From positions 1-28,476 of the forward strand of contig DASXLL010000295.1 in assembly GCA_036496265.1 (NCBI GenBank): a stretch of 28,476 nucleotides of DNA. Reading direction: 5' to 3'. The notes beneath the pieces were generated by a model that worked only from the letters and a program-made list of their open reading frames with translations, ran no database searches and was not told the origin of the DNA. Shown piece after piece: positions 1-7,392 of the stretch. The translations under genes were made by a program, and so were the position numbers. This DNA comes from CAYLLN01 sp036496265. GTDB lineage: Bacteria; Planctomycetota; Planctomycetia; Pirellulales; Pirellulaceae. Numbering within the stretch: the first letter of the stretch is position 1; each line of letters starts with the position of its first letter.

Positions 1-1257
1 GACACCAAAATCGACTTTACCGAGACGGAAACGACGACGCAGGCCACTGGAGCCGGCGAAGTCGTCGATGAAAATAGCGCCCCGATCGTCCGCCTGGTCC
101 AGCTCATGATCGGCGAAGCGGTCCAGCTGCGGGCCTCTGATATTCACGTTGAGCCGTTCGAAGAGGTCGTCCGCATCCGCTATCGGATGGACGGCATCCT
201 GCACAAACGCGATAGCCCGCCCCGCCGTCTCCTTGGCGCCATCATCTCCCGCATCAAAATCCTGGCCAAAATGGACATCGCCGAACGGCGGCGACCCCAG
301 GACGGCCGCATTAAAATCACAGTTGGCGACAAGGAATTAGATCTCCGAGTCAGCATCATCCCAACCTCGCATGGTCAATCCTGCGTCATGCGGCTGCTGG
401 ACAAAGACAACATTAAGGTCGGCGTCCGCCAGCTCGGCCTTTCCGAGGAAAACTTCCAAAGCTTCGGCCAACTCATCCGCCGCCCGAATGGAATCATCCT
501 GGTTACAGGGCCAACTGGATCGGGAAAGACCACCACTCTCTATGCCGCTCTAAACGCCCTAAACAGGCCAGATCGAAAGATCATCACCGCTGAGGACCCC
601 GTTGAGTATTACCTTCCTGGCATCAATCAGGTCGAGGTACGGCACAGCATTGGGCTCGATTTCGCGCGCATTATTCGCGCCATGTTGCGGCAGGCCCCCA
701 ATATCATTCTCGTCGGAGAAATGCGCGACGATGAGACAGCATCGATGGGTATTCAGGCTTCTTTGACTGGACACTTGGTTTTCAGTACATTGCATACGAA
801 CGATGCGCCCAGCGCTGTAACACGTATGGTCGATATGGGCGTTCCCAATTATCTGGTCGCCAGCAGCGTGATTGCCGTGCTCGCTCAGCGCCTGGTACGC
901 ATTATTTGTCCCCGCTGTCGCCAGCCGGTTCAGCTCCCGGAAAGCGTTTTGAAAGATGCCGGCATTCCACCCGAGCTTGCCGCAAAGGCGACCTTTATGA
1001 AGGGCAAGGGTTGCGCGAACTGCAGTAAGAAGGGCTACCGGGGCCGGCAAGGGATCTTCGAGCTAATGCTGGTAAACGCCAAGATTCGCGAGCTGATTTT
1101 CAAGAACGTCTCGGCCGTCGAGATCCGCAAGCAGGCGATGACTCAGGGCATGAAGACTCTGTACGTTGATGGCATTCGCAAGGTCATGAAGGGCGTCACG
1201 ACCCTCGAAGAGGTCTATCGCAACGCCAAGCGAACGGAGCAAGACCTCATCGCCTAA
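1..1257 (+). CDS. gspE: GspE/PilB-family assembly ATPase, 5' end outside window
   Basis: The reading frame is open from base 1, so the N-terminal domain lies outside the window; the first in-window ATG (106) is internal, because the residues before it (ENSAPIVRLVQL) already match the family. It is a hexameric cytoplasmic ATPase that powers pseudopilus or pilus assembly. Visible in order are the ASDIHVEP segment, a Walker A motif GPTGSGKTT (508-534), the Asp box (AEDPVEY), Walker B with catalytic Glu (ILVGEMRD), the His-box-like STLHTNDAPS, and a tetracysteine zinc site (Cys codons at 907, 916, 1012, 1021). The zinc site points to GspE/PilB rather than PilT. A second full-length paralogue begins at 2931. 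Family assignment is firm; secretion versus pilus role cannot be decided from this gene. Confidence 0.96.
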   Translation, partial: DTKIDFTETETTTQATGAGEVVDENSAPIVRLVQLMIGEAVQLRASDIHVEPFEEVVRIRYRMDGILHKRDSPPRRLLGAIISRIKILAKMDIAERRRPQDGRIKITVGDKELDLRVSIIPTSHGQSCVMRLLDKDNIKVGVRQLGLSEENFQSFGQLIRRPNGIILVTGPTGSGKTTTLYAALNALNRPDRKIITAEDPVEYYLPGINQVEVRHSIGLDFARIIRAMLRQAPNIILVGEMRDDETASMGIQASLTGHLVFSTLHTNDAPSAVTRMVDMGVPNYLVASSVIAVLAQRLVRIICPRCRQPVQLPESVLKDAGIPPELAAKATFMKGKGCANCSKKGYRGRQGIFELMLVNAKIRELIFKNVSAVEIRKQAMTQGMKTLYVDGIRKVMKGVTTLEEVYRNAKRTEQDLIA

Positions 1258-1627
1258 TTCAACCGGCCAACACCGATCAAGCTATTCCATGTGGACGGTC
1301 GGAGCCTTTCCACTTACCCGGCACGATGCTGCTTTTTTACCTCCGAATTCGCCTGGGGCCGGCGTTCGGCCAATAATCAGTCGGTATGCGAGAAAGTTGC
1401 CCAAGCGCCGAAAGGCGTTGGGATCGTTCGGCAGAAGAGCATTCATCTTTTCTTCCTTCTCTTCAGCCGACTCGGACGAACAGAGATTTTTGATTGGCGC
1501 ACGAGCGGGCCGTACTTCGGATCGTGAAGTTCGCCGTTGACGTACATCTCGAACTTAAATCTCCGTCCCGGCAGGACTTGGGGGTCTGGCCGCCGGCGGT
1601 CGTTCCGCCGCGCTTTAGGAACCTTGC
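1258..1627 (+). other. Intergenic stretch of 370 bp, no recognised gene
   Basis: Open frames here are short, do not resemble known proteins and overlap each other in several frames. Two small stem-loops are visible: GGCCG/CGGCC at 1357-1371, and CCCAA(G)CGCC closed by a GAAA tetraloop at 1400-1422. Neither is followed by a T-run, so they are not clear terminators. AGGA about eight bases before 1628 is a plausible ribosome binding site for the next gene. A promoter is expected here but I cannot place one with confidence. Confidence 0.5.
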
Positions 1628-2758
1628 ATGACCATTCTTATCGACAAGCTGCTGCAGGCGTGCGTGAAGCAGGGGGCGAGCGATATTCACATCGTCGTTG
1701 GCCAACCGCCGGTGTTCCGTCTTCACGGCCGGATGCGCAAGCTGGAAACACAGGTTTTGGAAGCTGAAGACTCGGTTGCGCTGATGAAAAGCATCGCGCC
1801 CGAACGCAGCCAGCGGGAGCTGCAAGAGAAGGGCAGTGCCGACTTTGGCTTCGCCTTCGGCGACCTGGCCCGCTTCCGCGTCTCGATTTTCAAGCAGCGC
1901 GGCTTCATCTCCATGGTGCTGCGGCAGATTCCCACCGGCATGCTCAAGCCTGAGCAGTTGGGCCTGCCCGATGTGTGCATCAAGCTCGTGCTCCGCCCCC
2001 GCGGACTATTTCTAGTTACGGGGCCCACCGGCTCGGGCAAAAGCACCACGCTCGCCAGCCTGGTCAACTACATCAACGAAAACGTCGATCACCACATCAT
2101 CACGATCGAAGACCCGATCGAGTTTTATCACTATCACAAGAAATCGACGATCAACCAGCGCGAAATCGGCGTCGATTGCCCGTCATTTTCCGAAGCCATC
2201 CGCCGCGCCTTGCGGCAAGACCCCGACGTGATCCTGGTCGGCGAAATGCGCGACCTGGAAACGATCTCGGCCGCGATTTCCGCGGCCGAAACGGGCCACA
2301 TGGTGTTCGGCACTCTGCACACCAACAGCGCGATGGGCACGGTCAACCGCATCATCGACGCCTTCCCTGGCAACTTGCAGGACCAGATTCGCACCCAGCT
2401 TTCGACCGCGCTGGTCGGCGTCGTGGCCCAAACGCTCTTGCCCAAGATTGGCGGAGGGCGCCTCGCCGCGTATGAGATCCTCGTTGTCACCTCGGGCATC
2501 GCCAACCTGATTCGCGAGAACAAAACGTTCCGTATTGCTTCGGCCATTCAGACCGGAGCCAAGTTCGGCATGCAGCTCATGGACGACGCCCTTTTCAAAG
2601 CGTGGAAGGAAGAGAAATGCACGCTCGAGGACGTGCTCGGCAAGGCCCACAACCCCGATGACCTCGCCAAGCGTATCCTCAACGCCCAGCGCGGCCTCGG
2701 CGAAGAAGCCGCCAAAGTCGAAGACGGCGAACCGCCGAAAGCTGGCGGCGGACACTAA
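1628..2758 (+). CDS. pilT: PilT-type twitching/retraction ATPase
   Basis: This 376-aa protein has the usual PilT length. PilT hexamers depolymerise type IV pili. An N-terminal PAS-like domain (about 1-110, starting LLQACVKQGASDIHI) is followed by the RecA-like ATPase. Walker A GPTGSGKST is at residues 132-140 (Lys138), the Asp box reads TIEDPIEF, Walker B with Glu is ILVGEMRDLET, and the His box is GTLHTNSA. The C-terminal segment EILVVTSGIANLIRENKTFRI is PilT-like, and the zinc tetracysteine of GspE/PilB is absent. A Gly/Lys-rich tail ends the protein. It lies between two GspE/PilB genes, separated from both by non-coding DNA. A retraction ATPase is not part of classical type II secretion, so its presence suggests a dynamic pilus or a shared machine. 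Confidence 0.95.
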   Translation: MTILIDKLLQACVKQGASDIHIVVGQPPVFRLHGRMRKLETQVLEAEDSVALMKSIAPERSQRELQEKGSADFGFAFGDLARFRVSIFKQRGFISMVLRQIPTGMLKPEQLGLPDVCIKLVLRPRGLFLVTGPTGSGKSTTLASLVNYINENVDHHIITIEDPIEFYHYHKKSTINQREIGVDCPSFSEAIRRALRQDPDVILVGEMRDLETISAAISAAETGHMVFGTLHTNSAMGTVNRIIDAFPGNLQDQIRTQLSTALVGVVAQTLLPKIGGGRLAAYEILVVTSGIANLIRENKTFRIASAIQTGAKFGMQLMDDALFKAWKEEKCTLEDVLGKAHNPDDLAKRILNAQRGLGEEAAKVEDGEPPKAGGGH

Positions 2759-2772
2759 CGCCGCCAGGCGGC

Positions 2773-2911
2773 GAATGACCAATAACCAAGCACGAAATCA
2801 CAAACAAATTCCAAGAACCAAAGAACCAATTTCCAAACAGGTTTCATTCATTAACAATTTCCTTCATTTGAATTTGTTTGTGATTTGAGATTTGTGATTT
2901 GGTGCTTCGCA
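2773..2911. repeat. Long imperfect palindrome made of heptanucleotide units
   Basis: The left half runs in 7-base steps anchored on CAA (GAATGAC, CAATAAC, CAAGCAC, GAAATCA, CAAACAA, ATTCCAA and so on). The right half is the reverse complement style (TTGTTTG 2874-2880, TGATTTG, AGATTTG, TGATTTG, GTGCTTC up to 2908). The halves could fold into a long stem with a loop near 2835-2870. A small GC hairpin (CGCCG/CGGCG, 2759-2773) follows the pilT stop just before it, and GGTGC-TTC-GCACC closes it. The same layout recurs at 6143-6290 and 18510-18645. Confidence 0.8.
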
Positions 2912-2930
2912 CCACTGACAACCGACCAAA

Positions 2931-4649
2931 ATGGCTATCCGTCGCATCGGTCAAATCTTCGTCGATCTGGGCTTCATCTCCGATGAGCAGCTCGAAATGC
3001 TCCTCGAAGAGCAGCAGCAGCGGCCCGGCACGCTGCTCGGCAAGATCGCGCTGGAGCTCAACATGCTCAGCGAAGAGCAGGTGATGCAGGCTCTCGCCGA
3101 GCAGATGGGTATGCAGGTCGTCGAGCTGGGCGACACGATCATTCCACACGAAGTCATTAACATCATGACCGAGTCGATGGCCCAGCTCTACCGTGCCATC
3201 CCCATCCATTTCGAAGGCAATCGCCTCACCGTCGCCACTTGCGATCCGCAAAACATCACGATCCAGGATGAATTGCGCTCGCTGCTCGGCCACGAGATCA
3301 AAGTCGTCATCGCCGGCGAAACCGACGTCAGAAAGACGCTCGAAAAATATTACGACGCCGAAAAAGAGACCGTCGATCGCATCATCGACGAAATCGAGGA
3401 CGACCCGGATCTGAGAAAGAAGATGGAGGCTGCCTCAACGGGCAAGCCGCTGGAGCTAGCCGATGTCGAAGCCCTCGCCGATAGCGCCCCGGTCCGCAAG
3501 CTGCTCAACATGGTGCTGCTCCTGGCCATCAAAGACCATGCCAGCGACGTGCATTTCGAGCCGTTCGAAGACGAGTTCCGTATCCGCATCAAAGCCGACG
3601 GCGTCTTGTTCGAGATGGTCCCGCCGCCGCGGCACCTGGCCTTCGCCATCACGACCCGCATCAAAGTCATGGCCAATCTCGACATCGCCGAGCGCCGCCT
3701 GCCGCAAGACGGCCGCATCGAGCTGACGGTCGGTGGTCACCCCGTCGATCTCCGCGTGAGCGTGCTGCCCACGATGTTCGGCGAGAGCGTCGTCATGCGA
3801 ATTCTCGACCGCTCGGTCGTCTCGCTGAACCTGGCCAAGGTCGGCATGGACACCAGCATCATCACGCAGTTCCGCGAGATCATTAACCGGCCCAACGGCA
3901 TTGTCCTCGTCACCGGCCCGACAGGTAGCGGCAAAACGACGACCCTCTATTCGGCCCTGACCGAGCTCAACAGCATGGAGGACAAGCTCATCACGACCGA
4001 GGACCCCGTCGAATACCAAATCGACGGCATCATACAAATTCCCATCGACCACGAAATTGGCGTTACTTTCGCCGCCTGCCTCCGCGCCATCCTCCGCCAA
4101 GACCCCGACGTTATCCTCGTCGGCGAAATCCGCGATCTCGAAACGGCCCAGATCGCCGTGCAAGCCTCGCTCACCGGCCACATGGTCTTCAGCACGCTGC
4201 ACACCAACGACGCCCCCAGTACCGTCACCCGCATGAAGGACATGGGCGTACCCACATTCCTTATTACCGCGACCGTCGAGGCAATTCTCGCCCAGCGGCT
4301 CGTCCGCCGGATATGCAGCCAGTGCCGCGAGGAGACCACGCCCTCGGAAGATCTCATTGTCGATCTCGGCATGACAATCGACGACTTCAAAGGCAAGAAG
4401 GTCTATAAGGGACGCGGCTGCGAGGTCTGCAATAACACTGGATACAAGGGCCGCGTCGGTCTGTTCGAGCTGTTGATCATGAACGACACGATGCGCGAAA
4501 TGGTGATGGCCAATTGCGCCGTCGATGAGCTCCGCGATGCCGCCACGAGCTTCGGCATGGTCACCCTCCGCCAGGCCGCCATGAGCTTCGCCTTCGAAGG
4601 CACGACGACACTGGATGAAGTAGTACGAGAAACGATCCTAGAGGCTTAA
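2931..4649 (+). CDS. gspE: GspE/PilB-family assembly ATPase with complete N-terminal domain
   Basis: This 572-aa protein has the full architecture of an assembly ATPase. An N-terminal MshEN/T2SSE_N-type domain (about 1-160, with LGxxLLEL-like repeats and a YRAIPIHFEGNRLTVA segment) is followed by a short charged linker. The ATPase core holds Walker A GPTGSGKTT (329-337, Lys335), the Asp box TTEDPVEY, Walker B LVGEIRD (Glu399) and STLHTNDAPS. Zinc-site cysteines are at 462, 465, 497 and 500. The start has no strong Shine-Dalgarno sequence but is the first ATG giving a complete N domain. It is followed after 69 bases by the platform gene, so it is probably that protein's direct partner. It is a paralogue of the truncated ATPase at 1-1257. 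Confidence 0.96.
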   Translation: MAIRRIGQIFVDLGFISDEQLEMLLEEQQQRPGTLLGKIALELNMLSEEQVMQALAEQMGMQVVELGDTIIPHEVINIMTESMAQLYRAIPIHFEGNRLTVATCDPQNITIQDELRSLLGHEIKVVIAGETDVRKTLEKYYDAEKETVDRIIDEIEDDPDLRKKMEAASTGKPLELADVEALADSAPVRKLLNMVLLLAIKDHASDVHFEPFEDEFRIRIKADGVLFEMVPPPRHLAFAITTRIKVMANLDIAERRLPQDGRIELTVGGHPVDLRVSVLPTMFGESVVMRILDRSVVSLNLAKVGMDTSIITQFREIINRPNGIVLVTGPTGSGKTTTLYSALTELNSMEDKLITTEDPVEYQIDGIIQIPIDHEIGVTFAACLRAILRQDPDVILVGEIRDLETAQIAVQASLTGHMVFSTLHTNDAPSTVTRMKDMGVPTFLITATVEAILAQRLVRRICSQCREETTPSEDLIVDLGMTIDDFKGKKVYKGRGCEVCNNTGYKGRVGLFELLIMNDTMREMVMANCAVDELRDAATSFGMVTLRQAAMSFAFEGTTTLDEVVRETILEA

Positions 4650-4653
4650 TACG

Positions 4654-4707
4654 AATGACAAATGACAAGTGACAAATGACCGCTATGTCATTTGTCATTA
4701 GTCATTG
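4654..4707. repeat. Inverted heptamer arrays just upstream of the gspF ribosome binding site
   Basis: Four units (GAATGAC, AAATGAC, AAGTGAC, AAATGAC; 4654-4681) face three inverted units (GTCATTT, GTCATTA, GTCATTG; 4687-4707) across a short spacer. The arms can pair over about 20 bases. The right arm runs into the GGAG (4707-4710) that serves the ATG at 4719, so the structure sits directly against the ribosome binding site. Confidence 0.75.
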
Positions 4708-4718
4708 GAGACTGACAT

Positions 4719-6134
4719 ATGCCGACATACCAATTCGAAGCCATGGACCACACGGGCGCGGAGATCAAAGACGTGATCGACGCCCCAACCGAGGAAGAAG
4801 CTCAGGCGACGATTCGCCAGATGGGCTATTTCGTCACCAAAATCAATGTCAAAAAAGCGGCGGCGAAGAGCGGCGGCGGTGGCGGCGGAAAAAAGCGCCG
4901 CGGCTTTGCCATCGGCGGCGCCAAAACCAAGCAGATCTCGCTCTTCACCAAGCAGCTTTCCATTCTGCAGGACGCCGGACTGCCAATTCTCCGCAGCCTC
5001 CGCATTCTGGAAGTACAACAAAAGCCCGGCCGCCTGAAAAACGCCCTCGGTGATGTCGGTGACGAGATCGAAGGCGGTGCCACGCTCAGCGAAGCGATGG
5101 CCAAAAACCCCAAAGTCTTCAGCCGTCTCTACATCAACATGATCAAGGCCGGCGAGGCCGGCGGCGCGCTGGAAGTCATTCTCCGCCGCCTCAGCGAGTT
5201 CCTCGAACGCAGCGAATCGCTCAAAACCAAGGTCAAAGGCGCGATGATCTATCCGGTCGTCGTTGTCATGGTCGCCGTCGGCATCTTGACGTTCATCATG
5301 CTCAAGATCGTCCCCGTCTTCCAGAAAATGTTCGAGGAGTTCGGCCTCAAATTGCCGGCCATGACGACGCTGCTCGTCAACATCAGCAAGTGGGTCGTCA
5401 ATCACGGCTGGTGGATGATGCCGCTGGTCCCCATCTGCCTCTGGATCTTCGTCAAGCTGCTCCGCAAGTTCAAGCACGGCCGCATGGGCTGGGATATGTA
5501 CATGCTCAAGTGGCCGATTTTCGGCATGCTCCTCGAAAAAAACACGATGGCTCGCACCACGCGAACGCTCGGCACGCTCGTCGCTTCCGGCGTGCCCATT
5601 CTCGAAGGTCTCAACATCACCCGCGAAACAGCCGGCAACGCCCTCTTCGAGCGAATGTTCGCCAAAGTGACCGACGCCATCCGCGAAGGCGAAACCATCG
5701 CCAAGCCCATGGGCGCCAACGCCAAGCCCGGCTTTCATCCCGTCGCGGCCTTTCTCTGGGCAATGAGCGGTGCTTTTGTCCCGCTGATGATTATGACCAT
5801 GCCAGGCATGATCAGCACCATCGGCCTGCAGCCGCTGTCGTATGCCGCCGGCGGCGGCGCTGCCGCGGGCATGGCGTTTTACTTGCTGAAGATGAACTCG
5901 CGCATCGTGGACGAGTTGGTGGTCAACATGATCGACGTCGGTGAAGAAACCGGCGAGCTCGACACGATGCTCTACAAAGTCGCCGATATTTTCGACGAAG
6001 AAGTTTCCGCCCTCACCGACGGCCTGATGAAGCTCATCGAGCCTCTGCTCATCTGCTTCCTCGGCGGCGCCGTCGGCTTCATCGTCATCGCCCTCTTCAT
6101 GCCCCTCATCTCACTCATCCAAGGCCTCAGCTAA
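4719..6134 (+). CDS. gspF: GspF/PilC inner-membrane platform protein with extra membrane insert
   Basis: This 471-aa integral membrane protein is the platform on which the assembly ATPase acts. The N-terminal cytoplasmic region (MPTYQFEAMDHTGAE) is followed by a Gly/Lys linker and two T2SSF domains. The first spans about residues 70-200 (KQLSILQDAGLPILRSLRIL) and ends in a membrane segment. The second contains TLGTLVASGVPILEGL and DVGEETGELDTMLYKVAD. A C-terminal membrane segment closes the protein. GGAG seven to eight bases before ATG 4719 supports the start. Between residues 332 and 398, where most relatives have about ten residues, there are roughly 60 extra residues rich in hydrophobic and Gly/Ala stretches, probably a membrane hairpin. 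The usual family length is about 400, and the insert plus linker explains the excess. Confidence 0.95.
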   Translation: MPTYQFEAMDHTGAEIKDVIDAPTEEEAQATIRQMGYFVTKINVKKAAAKSGGGGGGKKRRGFAIGGAKTKQISLFTKQLSILQDAGLPILRSLRILEVQQKPGRLKNALGDVGDEIEGGATLSEAMAKNPKVFSRLYINMIKAGEAGGALEVILRRLSEFLERSESLKTKVKGAMIYPVVVVMVAVGILTFIMLKIVPVFQKMFEEFGLKLPAMTTLLVNISKWVVNHGWWMMPLVPICLWIFVKLLRKFKHGRMGWDMYMLKWPIFGMLLEKNTMARTTRTLGTLVASGVPILEGLNITRETAGNALFERMFAKVTDAIREGETIAKPMGANAKPGFHPVAAFLWAMSGAFVPLMIMTMPGMISTIGLQPLSYAAGGGAAAGMAFYLLKMNSRIVDELVVNMIDVGEETGELDTMLYKVADIFDEEVSALTDGLMKLIEPLLICFLGGAVGFIVIALFMPLISLIQGLS

Positions 6135-6142
6135 GGCAGAGC

Positions 6143-6290
6143 CAAGCACCAAGAACCAAGCATCAAATATCAAACAATGACTGAATGACGAAGCACGAAT
6201 GACCAATGATTAGCAATCGCCCTCGTTGGTCATTCAGTCATTCGTCATTCGGATTTGTTTGATTTTTGGTGCTTGTAATTTGAGATTTCG
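6143..6290. repeat. Long heptamer palindrome between gspF and the pseudopilin operon
   Basis: The left arm reads in 7-base steps CAAGCAC, CAAGAAC, CAAGCAT, CAAATAT, CAAACAA, TGACTGA, ATGACGA, AGCACGA, ATGACCA. The right arm (from about 6226) carries the complementary TTGGTCA, TTTGTTT, GGTGCTT style units. It occupies nearly the whole gap between the two genes and has the same design as 2773-2911. It creates an in-frame TTG extension of the next gene (6226) that I do not accept as the start. Confidence 0.78.
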
Positions 6291-6309
6291 TTCCTCAAGG
6301 GATTGTCTC

Positions 6310-7350
6310 ATGTCAAAGAGTCATCACCGCGGCTTCACCACCGTTCCCGGTTTTACGCTGGTCGAAATGCTCGTCGTCATCACGATCATCGGCATTCTCG
6401 CCGCGCTCCTCCTCCCCGCCGTCATGATCGCCATCCGCACCGCCCGCAACGCCGCGATCGCACTCGAAATCAAGCAGATCGACACGGCCGTCGAGGCTTA
6501 TCGTCTGGAAAAAGGCGACTACCCGCCCAACTTCCGCGATCCCAACATCGTCCGCCGCCACATCACCAAGTGCTACCCGCGGATCGACCCCCAGTACTTT
6601 ACCTATTTCATGAACAAGGTCTTTCCGTCTTCGGGAGCCAATGCGTATGTGGCTGGCGTCAGCGTCCCGGTCATCGACGAAAGCGAATGCCTCGTCTTTT
6701 GGCTCAGCATGACCGACACCGACCCGCAATTTCCCTTCCTTTCCTTTCCCGTCACAGACGCAACCGGCACTCCTTATCCAACCGGCGTCCAATACGACGC
6801 CTACAACAACACCACCGGCACCGGCAAGCAAGCCAGCCCCAAACGTTATTACGACTTCGATCAAACCCGCCTGCTCTCTTCGAACTCGGCGGACGTCAAA
6901 TCGTTCCAAGCGAAATACTGCGGCGACACGTTTTACATCTATATCGATAGCCGTTCTTACAACGTCTTCCCTGGCGGCGTCACGCCCAGCGGCACGCGCA
7001 CGGATCTCGTTCAGTTCAAACAACGCGATGGCAACGACACTTACGCCATTGCCGACGACATTGCCAGCGGCGTTCGCCCGTATTGGACCAGCCCACCAAA
7101 ACTGACCGGCACTTTGCCCACCGGCACGGCATTTCGCAATATCACCGCGCTAAAGCCCGCCAATCAAACGACATTTCAAATCATCTGCGCCGGCCAGGAC
7201 GGCGATTATGGCACCGACCTGACAATCGACAACGACGTAAAAATCGCCACCGGAGCCCTCGCCGGCACCAACTTCAATCCCGCCGGCGGCGACAAAGACA
7301 ACATCACCAATTTCAGCAACGGCAAAATGCTGAACGACTTAATTCCGTAA
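6310..7350 (+). CDS. gspG: GspG-like major pseudopilin with prepilin cleavage site
   Basis: This 346-aa prepilin starts at ATG 6310, preceded by AAGGGA at good spacing. A 14-residue leader ends in Gly and is followed by the class III signal G^FTLVEMLVVITIIGILAALLLPAV, with Glu at position +5 of the mature protein. The GspG-type helix continues with QIDTAVEAYRLEKGDYPPNF. The C-terminal region has ICAGQDGDYGTD and DNITNFSNG, resembling the calcium-loop end of GspG-like proteins in planctomycetes. It is about twice the length of proteobacterial GspG. Unlike its neighbours its leader is not built from heptamers, although the region before it is. It is first in a run of closely spaced pseudopilin genes and is probably the main pseudopilus subunit. 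Confidence 0.88.
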   Translation: MSKSHHRGFTTVPGFTLVEMLVVITIIGILAALLLPAVMIAIRTARNAAIALEIKQIDTAVEAYRLEKGDYPPNFRDPNIVRRHITKCYPRIDPQYFTYFMNKVFPSSGANAYVAGVSVPVIDESECLVFWLSMTDTDPQFPFLSFPVTDATGTPYPTGVQYDAYNNTTGTGKQASPKRYYDFDQTRLLSSNSADVKSFQAKYCGDTFYIYIDSRSYNVFPGGVTPSGTRTDLVQFKQRDGNDTYAIADDIASGVRPYWTSPPKLTGTLPTGTAFRNITALKPANQTTFQIICAGQDGDYGTDLTIDNDVKIATGALAGTNFNPAGGDKDNITNFSNGKMLNDLIP

Positions 7351-7392
7351 TCCGCACATCCTGCGGTGGCCTTTCGGAACAGGGGCCAAGAG

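Noticed and set aside
1289..1540. Overlapping short frames between the first ATPase and pilT
   Set aside because: Two mutually overlapping frames without family resemblance or ribosome binding site; treated as non-coding.
4698..5738. Long minus-strand open frame of 346 codons opposite gspF
   Set aside because: It lies antisense to a clear GspF/PilC gene, and its text is the Asp/Glu/His-rich pattern that arises opposite GC-rich coding DNA. No domain is recognisable.
6226..6309. TTG-started N-terminal extension of the GspG-like protein
   Set aside because: The extension is encoded by the heptamer palindrome, while ATG 6310 has AAGGGA at good spacing and gives a normal 14-residue leader.
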